From Erwinia sp. S63 (GTDB lineage Bacteria; Pseudomonadota; Gammaproteobacteria; Enterobacterales; Enterobacteriaceae): 64,000 nucleotides of DNA. This document shows positions 45,995 through 54,629 of this stretch, one piece after another (the stretch's first letter is position 1; every line of letters begins with the position of its first letter). The DNA is taken from assembly GCF_016625195.1 (NCBI RefSeq), contig NZ_JACVUP010000012.1, positions 159,383 to 223,382 of the forward strand, given 5' to 3'. The notes beneath the pieces were generated by a model. It saw only the letters and a list, made by a program, of their open reading frames with translations. It made no database searches and had not been told where the DNA came from. Made by a program: the position numbers and the translations under genes.

Positions 45995-46945
45995 ATGCAG
46001 CCACACAACCGTGGATTACTGGCGGTCGATAAACAGGGGAATCGGGTTCTTTTTCTCGATCCCGACACCTTTACCGTGCAGCAAGAGCTGAATGCGTTTC
46101 CCCCGCGTCCGCATGAATTACTGATGTTGCCCGAGCAAGAGAAAGCCTATGTGCCAATCTACGGTGACGGCATTCATGGTGACAACCCCCATCCCGGTCA
46201 CAAAGTGGCGGTGATCGATCTGCGTAAAAGACAGATCGATGGTTTCATCGATTTATCTCCGTTGCAGTCGCCGCACAGCGGCCAGCTGGGGCGCGACGGC
46301 AAAGTCTATTTGTGTTGTGAAAACAGTGCGGCCGTTGCGGTGATTGATCCCTTTACCGACAAGGTAGAGAAAATCATTAAGCTGCCGTCGCACAATGCCC
46401 ATCGTCTGACGCTCTCGCCCAGCGGGCGTAAATTGTTCACCGAAAACGAAGAAGACGCCAGCATCACGGTGGTGGATCTGTGCGAGGCAGAAGGGCGCAT
46501 CATCGACAACATTCTGCTGCCGGGGCCGATTTCCGGTATCGCTGCCTCGCCGAAGCACCCTTATCTGGTGGCCAGTGCGGCCGATGCGCCGTTGTTGTAT
46601 GTGGTCGATAGGCAAAGCCACCGTATTCGCCAGCGTATTAAACTCACGGCCCATCAAAAGCCGTGTCAGGTGGTGCGCTTTAGCGCCAACGGTGAGCGTC
46701 TGGTGGCGATAGGCGATCAGGAACCGCTGATTACGCTGTTTGACGATTTACTCAATCCGTTGGGGGATATTCCGGTGGGCAACAAGCCGATGGATGGCTG
46801 TTTTAGCGCCGATAACCGAACGCTGCTGATTGCCAATGAGGGCGATGGCTCATTGAGCGTGATTGATTTGCTGCAAATGAAAGTGATTGCTACGCCGACC
46901 GCAGGAAAAGGCTGTGAGGTGCTGAGTTACTTCCAGTTGAAATGA
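45995..46945 (+). CDS. YncE-like seven-bladed beta-propeller protein
   Basis: The 316-residue product shows repeated propeller blades (VAVIDLRKRQIDGFIDL, VAVIDPFTDKVEKIIKL, SITVVDLCEAEGRIID, LSVIDLLQMKVIATP). There is no signal peptide, so it is predicted to be cytoplasmic, unlike periplasmic YncE. AAAGGAGG eight bases upstream is a strong ribosome-binding site. Function unknown. Confidence 0.8.
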   Translation: MQPHNRGLLAVDKQGNRVLFLDPDTFTVQQELNAFPPRPHELLMLPEQEKAYVPIYGDGIHGDNPHPGHKVAVIDLRKRQIDGFIDLSPLQSPHSGQLGRDGKVYLCCENSAAVAVIDPFTDKVEKIIKLPSHNAHRLTLSPSGRKLFTENEEDASITVVDLCEAEGRIIDNILLPGPISGIAASPKHPYLVASAADAPLLYVVDRQSHRIRQRIKLTAHQKPCQVVRFSANGERLVAIGDQEPLITLFDDLLNPLGDIPVGNKPMDGCFSADNRTLLIANEGDGSLSVIDLLQMKVIATPTAGKGCEVLSYFQLK

Positions 46946-47012
46946 CGGCGGGGGGCCGGGCGGCAACATTCGTCAGGCACCTGATAGCGACGCCGATTTG
47001 GACTCATCAGGG

Positions 47013-47567
47013 TTAGATAAATGGGCGATGGTAAATCGCACTGCTCCAGTGGCGGCTGCTGGCATGTTTTTCTGCCTGCCAGCCGCGTTTGCGCAATTCC
47101 CGGGCGATCATTTTGTTCATAATGCCATGCCCCACCAGCAACACCGTTCCCTGTTGTGATAACGCCACCAGCTTATCTGCCGCCTGGCGCGCCCGATCTC
47201 GAGCATGGCTCAACGATTCAACATGTCCGGCATAACCGCATAACCACAGCAGGCGCAACAGAGCGAGCCAAACGGTCAGCGGCAGATGCAGGCGCTCAAA
47301 CGGCAACAGCGGCATCGCGACTTCACTGAAAACGTCATCCACGTCATGCGGTTGCAGGCCGAGACGCGTGAGCGAGGAGCGTGCACGTGGTAACGGGCTG
47401 GAGGCGATCACGCTGGCCATCCGGGCGATGGCCATACTGCGCGGCGGCGGTGAGTCGCAGATATCGGCAAGGTCATAACCTTCACACCAGTCGGCCAGCG
47501 CTCGCGCAGTAAAGCGCCCGCTTACCGGATGGTCAGGTTTGCCGTGTCGCATGAGGATGATGGTCAT
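47013..47567 (-). CDS. Histidine phosphatase (phosphoglycerate mutase-like) family protein
   Basis: The 184-residue product has the catalytic RHG motif at the start (MTIILMRHGKPDHP) and the second catalytic histidine in VLLVGHGIMNKMI. It resembles small SixA/CobC-type phosphatases. Substrate unknown; convergent with the propeller gene. Confidence 0.85.
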   Translation of the reverse strand: MTIILMRHGKPDHPVSGRFTARALADWCEGYDLADICDSPPPRSMAIARMASVIASSPLPRARSSLTRLGLQPHDVDDVFSEVAMPLLPFERLHLPLTVWLALLRLLWLCGYAGHVESLSHARDRARQAADKLVALSQQGTVLLVGHGIMNKMIARELRKRGWQAEKHASSRHWSSAIYHRPFI

Positions 47568-47868
47568 AAGCGTCCTGTGTGATTTTTATCCAGTGTAATG
47601 CAGGTGAGGGCTGAACCGCACTCGCGAAGGGGTTTTAAGATTAATTCGCAATTGTCATCAAAGCTTAACTGATTTGTGCGAAAAAAAGCGCGATGAAGGA
47701 TCAGCCGCCACTCAGCTAATGATAAGCGATGCTCGTTAATTACATTTGGGTTAACGCGCCTTCACTTACGTGCATTAGATGTAATGTCATGAATTGACGC
47801 CATTTTTGCCTTTTAACTCCGAGCTATAGTGAAGATAAATTAATAATTTTCACTTTTATCACTTGATT

Positions 47869-47886
47869 TATCTACGCGCGTAGATA
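47869..47886. promoter_or_regulatory. 18-bp perfect palindrome, candidate LacI-family operator
   Basis: TATCTACGCGCGTAGATA, perfectly symmetric with a central CG, as in many LacI/GalR operators, about 260 bases upstream of the MFS start. Confidence 0.45.
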
Positions 47887-48058
47887 GACTGTGTCCACAG
47901 TGATAACTCACGGTGCCAGAGACAAAGTTGGCCTTGAGATGACGTAGTTACATTTGCCTTACTAATGCGATCGATGAAATAAACATCGGCGAGAACAGGC
48001 GGATGAGTGAATTCCAACACCAGGGAATTCTTTGACTTTCATCCAGGTTTGCCTACTG

Positions 48059-48116
48059 AACGTCGTCACCGGGGAGTTCCGCTTGTTGCAAGGGAACCGT
48101 CCCACGGAAGGGCGTT
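48059..48116 (+). promoter_or_regulatory. Structured 5' leader hairpin upstream of MFS gene
   Basis: Nested pairings AACG/CGTT, CCG/CGG, GGGA/TCCC, GTTCC/GGAAC and CTTG/CAAG with a TTG loop make a stem of about 20 bp interrupted by small bulges. It ends 31 bases before the start codon. I could not match it to a known riboswitch class. Confidence 0.4.
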
Positions 48117-48147
48117 TGCTGTTTTCACCTATTTCAGGGAAAAGGTC

Positions 48148-49536
48148 ATGACGGTACATCAGTCCGTTTCGCAACAAACTTCACTGAGCACCTCTTCAGC
48201 TGCTGACATGCGGCTGGAAACCTCCTCTGGCCGCAAAGATTTCTGGCGCGCCACCTTCTCTTGTTGGCTCGGCACGGCTATGGAGTACGCGGATTTCGCG
48301 CTCTATGGCCTGGCAGCAGGCATCATTTTTGGCGATGTGTTCTTCCCTAATGCCACACCCACCATGGCGCTGCTCTCCAGCTTTGCTACCTGGTCGGTCG
48401 GTTTTATCGCGCGTCCAATTGGTGCGCTGCTGTTTGGCTGGATCGGCGACCGTAAAGGCCGTAAAACCGTGATGATCGCCACCATCATTCTGATGGGCGC
48501 ATCGACAACCTTAATCGGTCTCATTCCTTCTTACGCCACCATCGGCGTCTGGGCACCGGCCTGTCTGGTGCTGCTGCGCTTTACTCAAGGGCTGGGCGCA
48601 GGTGCTGAACTCTCCGGTGGCACCGTGATGCTGGGCGAGTATGCTCCGGTTGAACGTCGTGGTTTGGTCTCTTCAGTGATTGCGCTTGGCTCGAATAGCG
48701 GCACGCTGATCGCCTCGTTGGTATGGCTGGCGGTGATTCAGATGGATAAACAAACCCTGCTGGATTGGGGCTGGCGTATTCCGTTCCTCAGCAGTGTGTT
48801 GATTGCCGTGGTCGCGTTGTGGCTTCGTCGCCATCTGCGTGAAACCCCGGTGTTTGAACGTCAGCAGGCACTTTTGCAGGCGGAACGCAGTGCCACGTTG
48901 CAGCATGCAGCCGTTGATACCCGCAGTTTCTGGCAACGCAGCCGTGCGTTCTGGACCATGGTCGGCTTACGCATCGGCGAAAACGGTCCTTCCTATCTGG
49001 CGCAGGGCTTTATCGTCGGCTACGTCGCGAAAGTACTGATGCTTGATAAATCGGTGCCAACCACGGCGGTGTTTATCGCCTCGGTACTCGGTTTCCTGAT
49101 TATCCCGTTCGCAGGTTGGATGTCTGACCGCTTCGGCCGCCGCATTACCTATCGTGGTTTCTGCCTGCTGCTAATGATTTATGCCTGGCCGGCATTCAGT
49201 CTGATGGACAGCCACGACCCGGCAATTGTGATCCCGGTGATGGTCGTGGGCATGGCGCTGGCTTCCCTCGGTATTTTTGGTGTGCAGGCCGCGTGGGGTG
49301 TGGAAATGTTCGGTGTTAAACACCGTTACACCAAGATGGCGGTGGCGAAGGAGCTGGGGTCTATCCTTTCTGGAGGGACGGCACCTTTAGTGGCTGCGGC
49401 GCTGTTATCGTACACCGGACACTGGTGGGCGATTGCCGTGTACTTCTCGGCGATGGCGACCATCGGTTTTCTGACCACGTTTGTGGCACCAGAAACGCGT
49501 GGGCGCGATCTGAATCTGCCGGAAGATGCGATCTGA
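48148..49536 (+). CDS. MFS transporter, metabolite:H+ symporter (MHS) type
   Basis: The 462-residue product (ATG 48148, AAAGG upstream) has about 12 transmembrane helices and MHS/ShiA-ProP features: GTAMEYADFALYGLAAGIIF, the GxxxDRxGRR motif (GWIGDRKGRKTVM) and RFTQGLGAGAELSGG. MHS members import organic acids, shikimate or betaine; next to a LacI regulator and nucleoside hydrolase, a nucleoside or related substrate is possible (inference). Confidence 0.88.
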   Translation: MTVHQSVSQQTSLSTSSAADMRLETSSGRKDFWRATFSCWLGTAMEYADFALYGLAAGIIFGDVFFPNATPTMALLSSFATWSVGFIARPIGALLFGWIGDRKGRKTVMIATIILMGASTTLIGLIPSYATIGVWAPACLVLLRFTQGLGAGAELSGGTVMLGEYAPVERRGLVSSVIALGSNSGTLIASLVWLAVIQMDKQTLLDWGWRIPFLSSVLIAVVALWLRRHLRETPVFERQQALLQAERSATLQHAAVDTRSFWQRSRAFWTMVGLRIGENGPSYLAQGFIVGYVAKVLMLDKSVPTTAVFIASVLGFLIIPFAGWMSDRFGRRITYRGFCLLLMIYAWPAFSLMDSHDPAIVIPVMVVGMALASLGIFGVQAAWGVEMFGVKHRYTKMAVAKELGSILSGGTAPLVAAALLSYTGHWWAIAVYFSAMATIGFLTTFVAPETRGRDLNLPEDAI

Positions 49537-49560
49537 CGCGCAACAAGTTGTAAATGAAAC

Positions 49561-49595
49561 AATGCCATTGGCCGGATATTCCGGCCAATGGCATT
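49561..49595. promoter_or_regulatory. 16-bp perfect inverted repeat before the LacI-family gene
   Basis: AATGCCATTGGCCGGA, 3-base spacer, TCCGGCCAATGGCATT. It sits 24 bases after the MFS stop and 18 bases before the proposed TTG start. There is no T run, so it may be an operator, an RNA-stabilising hairpin or a weak terminator. Confidence 0.5.
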
Positions 49596-49613
49596 CATGC
49601 AGAGGCAAGAGCA

Positions 49614-50636
49614 TTGGCGAAATCCCCAGGCGGAAATGTAACGCGTAGCGATGTGGCGAAAGTCGCCGGCACGTCAGTGGCGGTAGTGAGCTACGTGATT
49701 AATAACGGTCCGCGTCCGGTGGCGGAAGCCACGCGGCTGCGGGTGCTGGAAGCGATTAAGCAGACCGGCTATCGACCGAATGCGGTGGCGCGTGCATTGG
49801 CTTCCGGCAGCACCAAAACGTTTGGGCTGGTAGTGCCAAATATCAGTAACCCGTTCGTGGCCTCGATGGCGCATATGCTGCTGCAGGAGTCGCTGGATCA
49901 CGGCCACGTCATGCTGCTGGGTGATGCCGGAGACGATCGCAAGCGTGAGCTGGAACTGATTCAGGGTTTGCTGAATCGCCAGGTAGACGGCCTGTTTTAT
50001 AACAGCGTCGACCGCCATCCTTACATTGATGTGATTCAGACCAGCGGTACGCCACTGGTGATGCTGGATCGTGTTGAACCTCGTCCTGGCGTAAGTATGT
50101 TGCGGGTGAATGAGCGCGAGGCCTCGCGTCAGGTGACTGAACATCTGCTCAGCCACGGTTATCAGCAGGTTGGCATGATCAGCGGCCCGCTGGAGATGCT
50201 GAATGCGCAGGATCGTATTCAGGGTTGGCGCGATGCCATGGCAGAGAAAGGTTTGCCGGTCGATGAAGCCCTGATTTTTCCCGCCAGCTACTCAAGACAA
50301 GGTGGCTATGATGCCGCAAAACGAATGCTTGCCAGCGGAAAGGTGCCGCGCGCGCTGTTTACCAGCAATGAAGGCCAGGCGATTGGCTGTATTCGTGCGC
50401 TCTCTGAGCACGGTTTGCGTGTGCCGCAGGATGTCGCGTTGGTGTGCTTTAACGGCACCGATCAATCCGCATTTCATGTCCCGACATTGACGACGGTACG
50501 TCAACCGCTGCGTGAAATGGCACGCAGCGCTATCGCCATGCTGAAAAATTGGGATGGCGAAGCCCAGCTGGCAGAGTTCCCTCACCATCTTGAAATCGGT
50601 GAGTCCTGCGGCTGCCTGCTTACTCAACAAAAATAA
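49614..50636 (+). CDS. LacI-family transcriptional repressor
   Basis: The product has the N-terminal LacI helix-turn-helix (VTRSDVAKVAGTSVAVVSYV) and hinge (YRPNAVARALASG), then a periplasmic-binding-like ligand domain. TTG 49614 is chosen (340 residues): GAGG lies 8 bases upstream and the N-terminus then has normal LacI length. An ATG at 49554 is possible but would translate the inverted repeat. It lies between a transporter and a nucleoside hydrolase, whose genes are its probable targets; the inducer is likely a nucleoside or ribose derivative (inference). Confidence 0.9.
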   Translation: MAKSPGGNVTRSDVAKVAGTSVAVVSYVINNGPRPVAEATRLRVLEAIKQTGYRPNAVARALASGSTKTFGLVVPNISNPFVASMAHMLLQESLDHGHVMLLGDAGDDRKRELELIQGLLNRQVDGLFYNSVDRHPYIDVIQTSGTPLVMLDRVEPRPGVSMLRVNEREASRQVTEHLLSHGYQQVGMISGPLEMLNAQDRIQGWRDAMAEKGLPVDEALIFPASYSRQGGYDAAKRMLASGKVPRALFTSNEGQAIGCIRALSEHGLRVPQDVALVCFNGTDQSAFHVPTLTTVRQPLREMARSAIAMLKNWDGEAQLAEFPHHLEIGESCGCLLTQQK

Positions 50637-50648
50637 ACTTATAACATT

Positions 50649-51632
50649 ATGAAAAGACTGATTATTGATTGTGATCCGGGAAATGGAATTGCAGGGGCAA
50701 ACACCGATGACGGCCTGGCGCTGGCACTGGCGTTAGCATCACCTTCGCTGTCGGTTGAACTGATTACCACCGTCACCGGCAACACGCAAAGTGCGGTAGG
50801 GGCGCAGGTTGCCAAAGATTTACTCCAGCGATTAGGGCTGAATATTCCCGTGGTGCAGGGCGCGTTGCAGGCACTCCGTGAAGATCCTGCCCCCTGGCGC
50901 GCGCGCCTCGATGGTGTGAAGGACGCGACTCTCGGTGAGCTGTGGCGGGGCGTAAGGAAACCGCAATTGCTGGCTGCAGATGGCAACGATGCCGCGGGTG
51001 TGATGGGCCAGCTGATTTGCGATAATCCTGGCGAATTCACCCTGGTGGCAATCGGTCCTCTGACCAACGTGGCGCAGGCGCTGCAGCGCTATCCGCAAAT
51101 GGCCGAATCGGTGGCGGAGATTGTGATCATGGGCGGGGTGTTCGCTTTAGATGATTACATCAAAGACACCAACTTTGGTCTGGATCCCGAAGCGGCGCAT
51201 CAGGTGCTGCATAGCGGAGCGGCCATCACGCTGGTGCCAATGGATGCCACCACACAAACATTGATGACCCATCAGGATCTCAATCGTCTAACCACCAACG
51301 ACCATCCATTGCCACAATTTGTCCGCGAGACGCTGCGTCCGTGGATTGACTACTCGATTCGCACTCGCCATCTGCCGGGCTGCTGGATCCACGATGCGCT
51401 GGTGATTGCCTGGCTACTCAATCAGCGCGTAGCGGATGGGGTGGATTACTTTGTCGATATTGAGTTACGTGCCGGCGCCACGCGCGGCAAGAGTTGGCGT
51501 TATCGCTCGCCACTTCGTCTGGACATTGGCGTACCGGAGCATACCGGGGCGCTGGTGCACGTGATGCAGAACGTCAACAATCCGTTGCTGCTGGAGATGA
51601 TTGAGAAGGCGTTTAATCAGCTACAGCGCTGA
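50649..51632 (+). CDS. Inosine/uridine-type nucleoside hydrolase
   Basis: The 327-residue enzyme has the calcium-binding aspartate cluster at the N-terminus (IIDCDPGNGIAGANTDDG; D7, D9, D20, D21), with an insertion relative to the classical DTDPGxDDA form, and conserved middle and C-terminal segments (VIMGGVFAL, DALVIAWLLN). It hydrolyses the N-glycosidic bond of nucleosides. It starts 12 bases after the LacI gene. Confidence 0.9.
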   Translation: MKRLIIDCDPGNGIAGANTDDGLALALALASPSLSVELITTVTGNTQSAVGAQVAKDLLQRLGLNIPVVQGALQALREDPAPWRARLDGVKDATLGELWRGVRKPQLLAADGNDAAGVMGQLICDNPGEFTLVAIGPLTNVAQALQRYPQMAESVAEIVIMGGVFALDDYIKDTNFGLDPEAAHQVLHSGAAITLVPMDATTQTLMTHQDLNRLTTNDHPLPQFVRETLRPWIDYSIRTRHLPGCWIHDALVIAWLLNQRVADGVDYFVDIELRAGATRGKSWRYRSPLRLDIGVPEHTGALVHVMQNVNNPLLLEMIEKAFNQLQR

Positions 51633-51696
51633 TTGACTATTAGTGCGTGCGTCGCACCGATTTCTCTGCAAAAACACCTCGAACTTACCCTATCAG

Positions 51697-51722
51697 ATTG
51701 CACTGCTGAACTGCGGTGCAAT
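51697..51722. promoter_or_regulatory. Inverted repeat upstream of the second MFS gene
   Basis: ATTGCAC / GTGCAAT, 7-bp perfect arms with a 12-base spacer, 187 bases before the MFS start. A possible regulator-binding site in the 276-base gap. Confidence 0.3.
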
Positions 51723-51908
51723 GTTTCACTCCATGACATGCTTCCTTACACCGCGAATCACTCCCTGACAATTCCCCGCCGCAGCGCTCCTTTCTGACAT
51801 GCTATATACAAATAGTTAACACAATAATAACCAGCGAAATCATTCGCCGGATAACGTTCCAATAAATTCTGGTCAATGAACCGGAAGCTAATCAGACAGG
51901 ATACCCCT

Positions 51909-53129
51909 ATGTTCAACTGGACTGCGACCCAGCGAAACGTGGCGTTTGCCAGTTTCGCCAGCTGGACGCTGGATGCGTTCGACTTCTTTATCCTGGTGTT
52001 TGTACTCAGCGATCTTGCCCAGTACTTCAATACCAGCGTCTCCGATGTTTCTGTTGCTATTATGCTCACGCTGGCGGTTCGACCGATTGGCGCGCTGATC
52101 TTTGGTCGTCTGGCTGAGAAATATGGCCGCCGCCCGATTCTGATGCTCAATATCGTGATGTTCTCGCTGTTTGAACTGCTCTCTGCCTGGTCACCGAACT
52201 TTACGGCATTCCTCGCTTTCCGCGTAATTTACGGCGTGGCGATGGGCGGTATCTGGGGCGTGGCCTCGTCGCTGGCGATGGAAACCATCCCGGATCGTTC
52301 GCGTGGGCTGATGTCCGGCATCTTCCAGGCGGGTTACCCTTGCGGCTACCTGCTGGCATCGATCATTTTCGGGCTGTTTTTCGAGTCGGTGGGCTGGCGC
52401 GGCATGTTCCTGATTGGGGCACTGCCGATTCTGCTGCTGCCGTTTATCTATTTTAAAGTGCCGGAATCTCCGGTCTGGCTGGCTGCACGCGAGCGTAAAG
52501 AGAGTACAGCGCTGCTGCCGATTATTCGTCAGCACTGGAAAATCTGCATCTATATGGTGCTGCTGATGGCGTGCTTTAACTTCTTCAGCCATGGCACTCA
52601 GGATCTCTATCCGACCTTCCTGAAAGTGCAGCATCAGTTTGATCCACACACCGTGAGCATCATCGCCATCAGCTATAACATTGCGGCGATGCTGGGCGGG
52701 ATTACCTTTGGTGCGTTGTCAGAACGAATTGGCCGTAAGAAAGCGATTATCCTTGCCTCCTTCCTTGCGCTGCCGGTGTTGCCGCTGTGGGCGTTCTCCA
52801 GCGGATCCTGGATGATTGGCATCGGCGCGTTCCTGATGCAGTTTATGGTGCAGGGCGCGTGGGGCGTAGTGCCGACCTATCTTACCGAACTGGTGCCTGC
52901 GAATGCACGCGCCGTGCTGCCGGGCTTTGTTTACCAGTTGGGTAATCTGATTGCCTCGGTCAATGCGACCTTGCAGTCACGCATTGCCGAGGCGCACGGC
53001 GGCAACTACGGCCTGGGGATGGCGATCGTTGCCGGTACGGTGGCGGTACTGATTTGCGTGTTTGTCGCCTTTGGGCGAGAGACGCGGGGTATTGAAATAT
53101 CGGGTGCCGTGGCGCGCGAGCAGCGTTAA
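51909..53129 (+). CDS. MFS transporter, sialate/lactate:H+ symporter-like
   Basis: From ATG 51909 (AGGA 8 bases upstream) the 406-residue product has about 12 transmembrane helices with SWTLDAFDFFILVFVLSDLA and RLAEKYGRRPILML, typical of the NanT/JEN1-like branch. It is shorter than NanT (496). Position after the nucleoside hydrolase suggests uptake of a related compound. It overlaps the convergent ybaK-like gene by 4 bases. Confidence 0.85.
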   Translation: MFNWTATQRNVAFASFASWTLDAFDFFILVFVLSDLAQYFNTSVSDVSVAIMLTLAVRPIGALIFGRLAEKYGRRPILMLNIVMFSLFELLSAWSPNFTAFLAFRVIYGVAMGGIWGVASSLAMETIPDRSRGLMSGIFQAGYPCGYLLASIIFGLFFESVGWRGMFLIGALPILLLPFIYFKVPESPVWLAARERKESTALLPIIRQHWKICIYMVLLMACFNFFSHGTQDLYPTFLKVQHQFDPHTVSIIAISYNIAAMLGGITFGALSERIGRKKAIILASFLALPVLPLWAFSSGSWMIGIGAFLMQFMVQGAWGVVPTYLTELVPANARAVLPGFVYQLGNLIASVNATLQSRIAEAHGGNYGLGMAIVAGTVAVLICVFVAFGRETRGIEISGAVAREQR

Positions 53130-53590
53130 AGCGCCTCGCAGACGTCGACCCATTTCGCCGCAGTCAGTTCAGCCATGCGCTGCGGCGAAATGCGCACTGC
53201 GCTGTGAATCGAGCCTGCTGCGGGCAGCACTTCATCAAAACCGCGCAGGGTCACATCACAATAAACAGTCAGCGGATTTTCCAGTCCGAAGGGGCAGACG
53301 CCGCCCACCGGATGTCCGGTCCAGTTCACCACCTCATCGACACTTAACATGCGCGCCTTGGCGCCGAGCGCGGCTTTGAGCTTGCGGTTGTCGAGGCGGG
53401 CATCACCGCGCGTGACGATCAGCACAATGGCATCCTTCACTTTCAACGACAGGGTTTTAGCGATTTGTCCCGGCGTCACGCCATGTACGCGTGCAGCCAG
53501 TTCTACCGTGGCGGTGCTCTCCGGCATCTCGATGATGTCGATATCCGGTGCATGTTCGGCAAAGAAGTGCCGTACCGACTCCAGGCTCAT
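53126..53590 (-). CDS. YbaK/EbsC-family aminoacyl-tRNA deacylase
   Basis: The 154-residue product has the YbaK/ProX fold signature (GQIAKTLSLKV, RGDARLDNRKLKAALG, GHPVGGVCPFGL). Members clear mischarged tRNA. Which amino acid is cleared is not predictable from sequence alone. It is monocistronic and convergent with the MFS gene. Confidence 0.85.
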   Translation of the reverse strand: MSLESVRHFFAEHAPDIDIIEMPESTATVELAARVHGVTPGQIAKTLSLKVKDAIVLIVTRGDARLDNRKLKAALGAKARMLSVDEVVNWTGHPVGGVCPFGLENPLTVYCDVTLRGFDEVLPAAGSIHSAVRISPQRMAELTAAKWVDVCEAL

Positions 53591-53685
53591 TTTTTTCTCC
53601 GGTAAAAACAGAGCCTAAAAGCTGCCACAAGGGGGGAAAAGTGTAAACGGGATAAAAAGAGAATCTGTAACAGAATGCGCGCCGG

Positions 53686-54480
53686 TTAAACCACTTTTAA
53701 CGTGCAGTTACCGCAGCGTTCTACATCTGGAATGCGATAGCGCTGGCAGCAGCTGCGGCGTTCCATCTCGCCATGGCGCGGGATCATGGTGCGATAAAGC
53801 GGATTGTCGCTGCCGTCCAGCAGCGTCTGGCTGAAGAACAGCGCCTGTTCCAGCTGGGTGATGACGGGGGCGGGCAACTGGCTTTTCAGTTCACCGATGA
53901 ACCAGTAAAACGAATACCCCATGTTATTCCAGATGAGTTTAGCGTTGATATCACCGTGCTGCGTCATGCCGTTGACGGCAGGGATCAGGCATTGCTGAAT
54001 CAGGCGGTCAATGCGCTGCTGCGCACTCAGGTAACGCGCCTCTTCATCTTCCTGCACATCAATCCAGAAAGCACAGGGGTGGCCATTTTCATGAAATTCG
54101 ACATGGATCAGATGGGGTGCGCACTTCAGCGCTCGCGGCGCCTGCAGCAACATCAACATCAGCGGGGCTAGCAGCAAACCAAAATACCATTGCGCCCATA
54201 GTGACTGCAGCGGTTTGGCTTCCTGCTGCACATCAGGGTGATTGCGGTAGAGATAATCGCTATAGCGCTGGGTCAGGCGACGATAGTGCAGCGGTGTGGA
54301 CCAATCCGCCAGCGTTAAGGTCCCTGCCGGTGCGGCCTGACCGAGCTTGACGTTATCCAGCATGTAGCTGCGTTGCTCGCGCATCAGATCTTCCAGTGCG
54401 CTCGCTAAACTGCGGTCGCTCTGCATAAAGATCAACGGATGGTCGCTAAAGCGATGATCCTGACGCGTGATGATGGCCAT
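53686..54480 (-). CDS. fhuF: Ferric siderophore reductase FhuF
   Basis: FhuF reduces iron in hydroxamate siderophores in the cytoplasm. The 264-residue product ends in the diagnostic [2Fe-2S] motif C-C-x10-C-x2-C (C244, C245, C256, C259). A Fur box lies just upstream, and the gene is next to yjjZ and tRNA-Leu as in E. coli, with a GGDEF gene inserted. Confidence 0.93.
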   Translation of the reverse strand: MAIITRQDHRFSDHPLIFMQSDRSLASALEDLMREQRSYMLDNVKLGQAAPAGTLTLADWSTPLHYRRLTQRYSDYLYRNHPDVQQEAKPLQSLWAQWYFGLLLAPLMLMLLQAPRALKCAPHLIHVEFHENGHPCAFWIDVQEDEEARYLSAQQRIDRLIQQCLIPAVNGMTQHGDINAKLIWNNMGYSFYWFIGELKSQLPAPVITQLEQALFFSQTLLDGSDNPLYRTMIPRHGEMERRSCCQRYRIPDVERCGNCTLKVV

Positions 54481-54511
54481 GCCGGTCCTGAGTGATAACG
54501 GGAATCGTGAA

Positions 54512-54530
54512 GCAAATGATAATCGTTACT
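54512..54530 (-). promoter_or_regulatory. Fur box upstream of fhuF
   Basis: GCAAATGATAATCGTTACT matches the 19-bp Fur consensus GATAATGATAATCATTATC at 14 positions, about 32 bases upstream of the fhuF start codon. Confidence 0.7.
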
Positions 54531-54629
54531 GTCAATGCGAACAAGATGTCATCAAGTGGAGTAGGGGAACGAGGCCACTTATCAGAAGCCGATGCCACTC
54601 TGTGATAAATCGCTTCGCCAGAGGAACGG

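Larger units (their letters stand above)
47568..48147. other. Long regulatory leader upstream of the first MFS gene
   Basis: 580 bases without a supported gene. It carries an 18-bp perfect palindrome (47869-47886), a GAATTCC/GGAATTC inverted repeat (48009-48030) and a long hairpin (48059-48116). The MFS frame is open back to 48007 but those codons encode the hairpin. Confidence 0.6.

Noticed and set aside
48059..48116. Known riboswitch (guanidine, yybP-ykoY, glutamine or TPP classes)
   Set aside because: Some short motifs look similar, but the conserved cores and helix layout of these classes, as I remember them, are not met.
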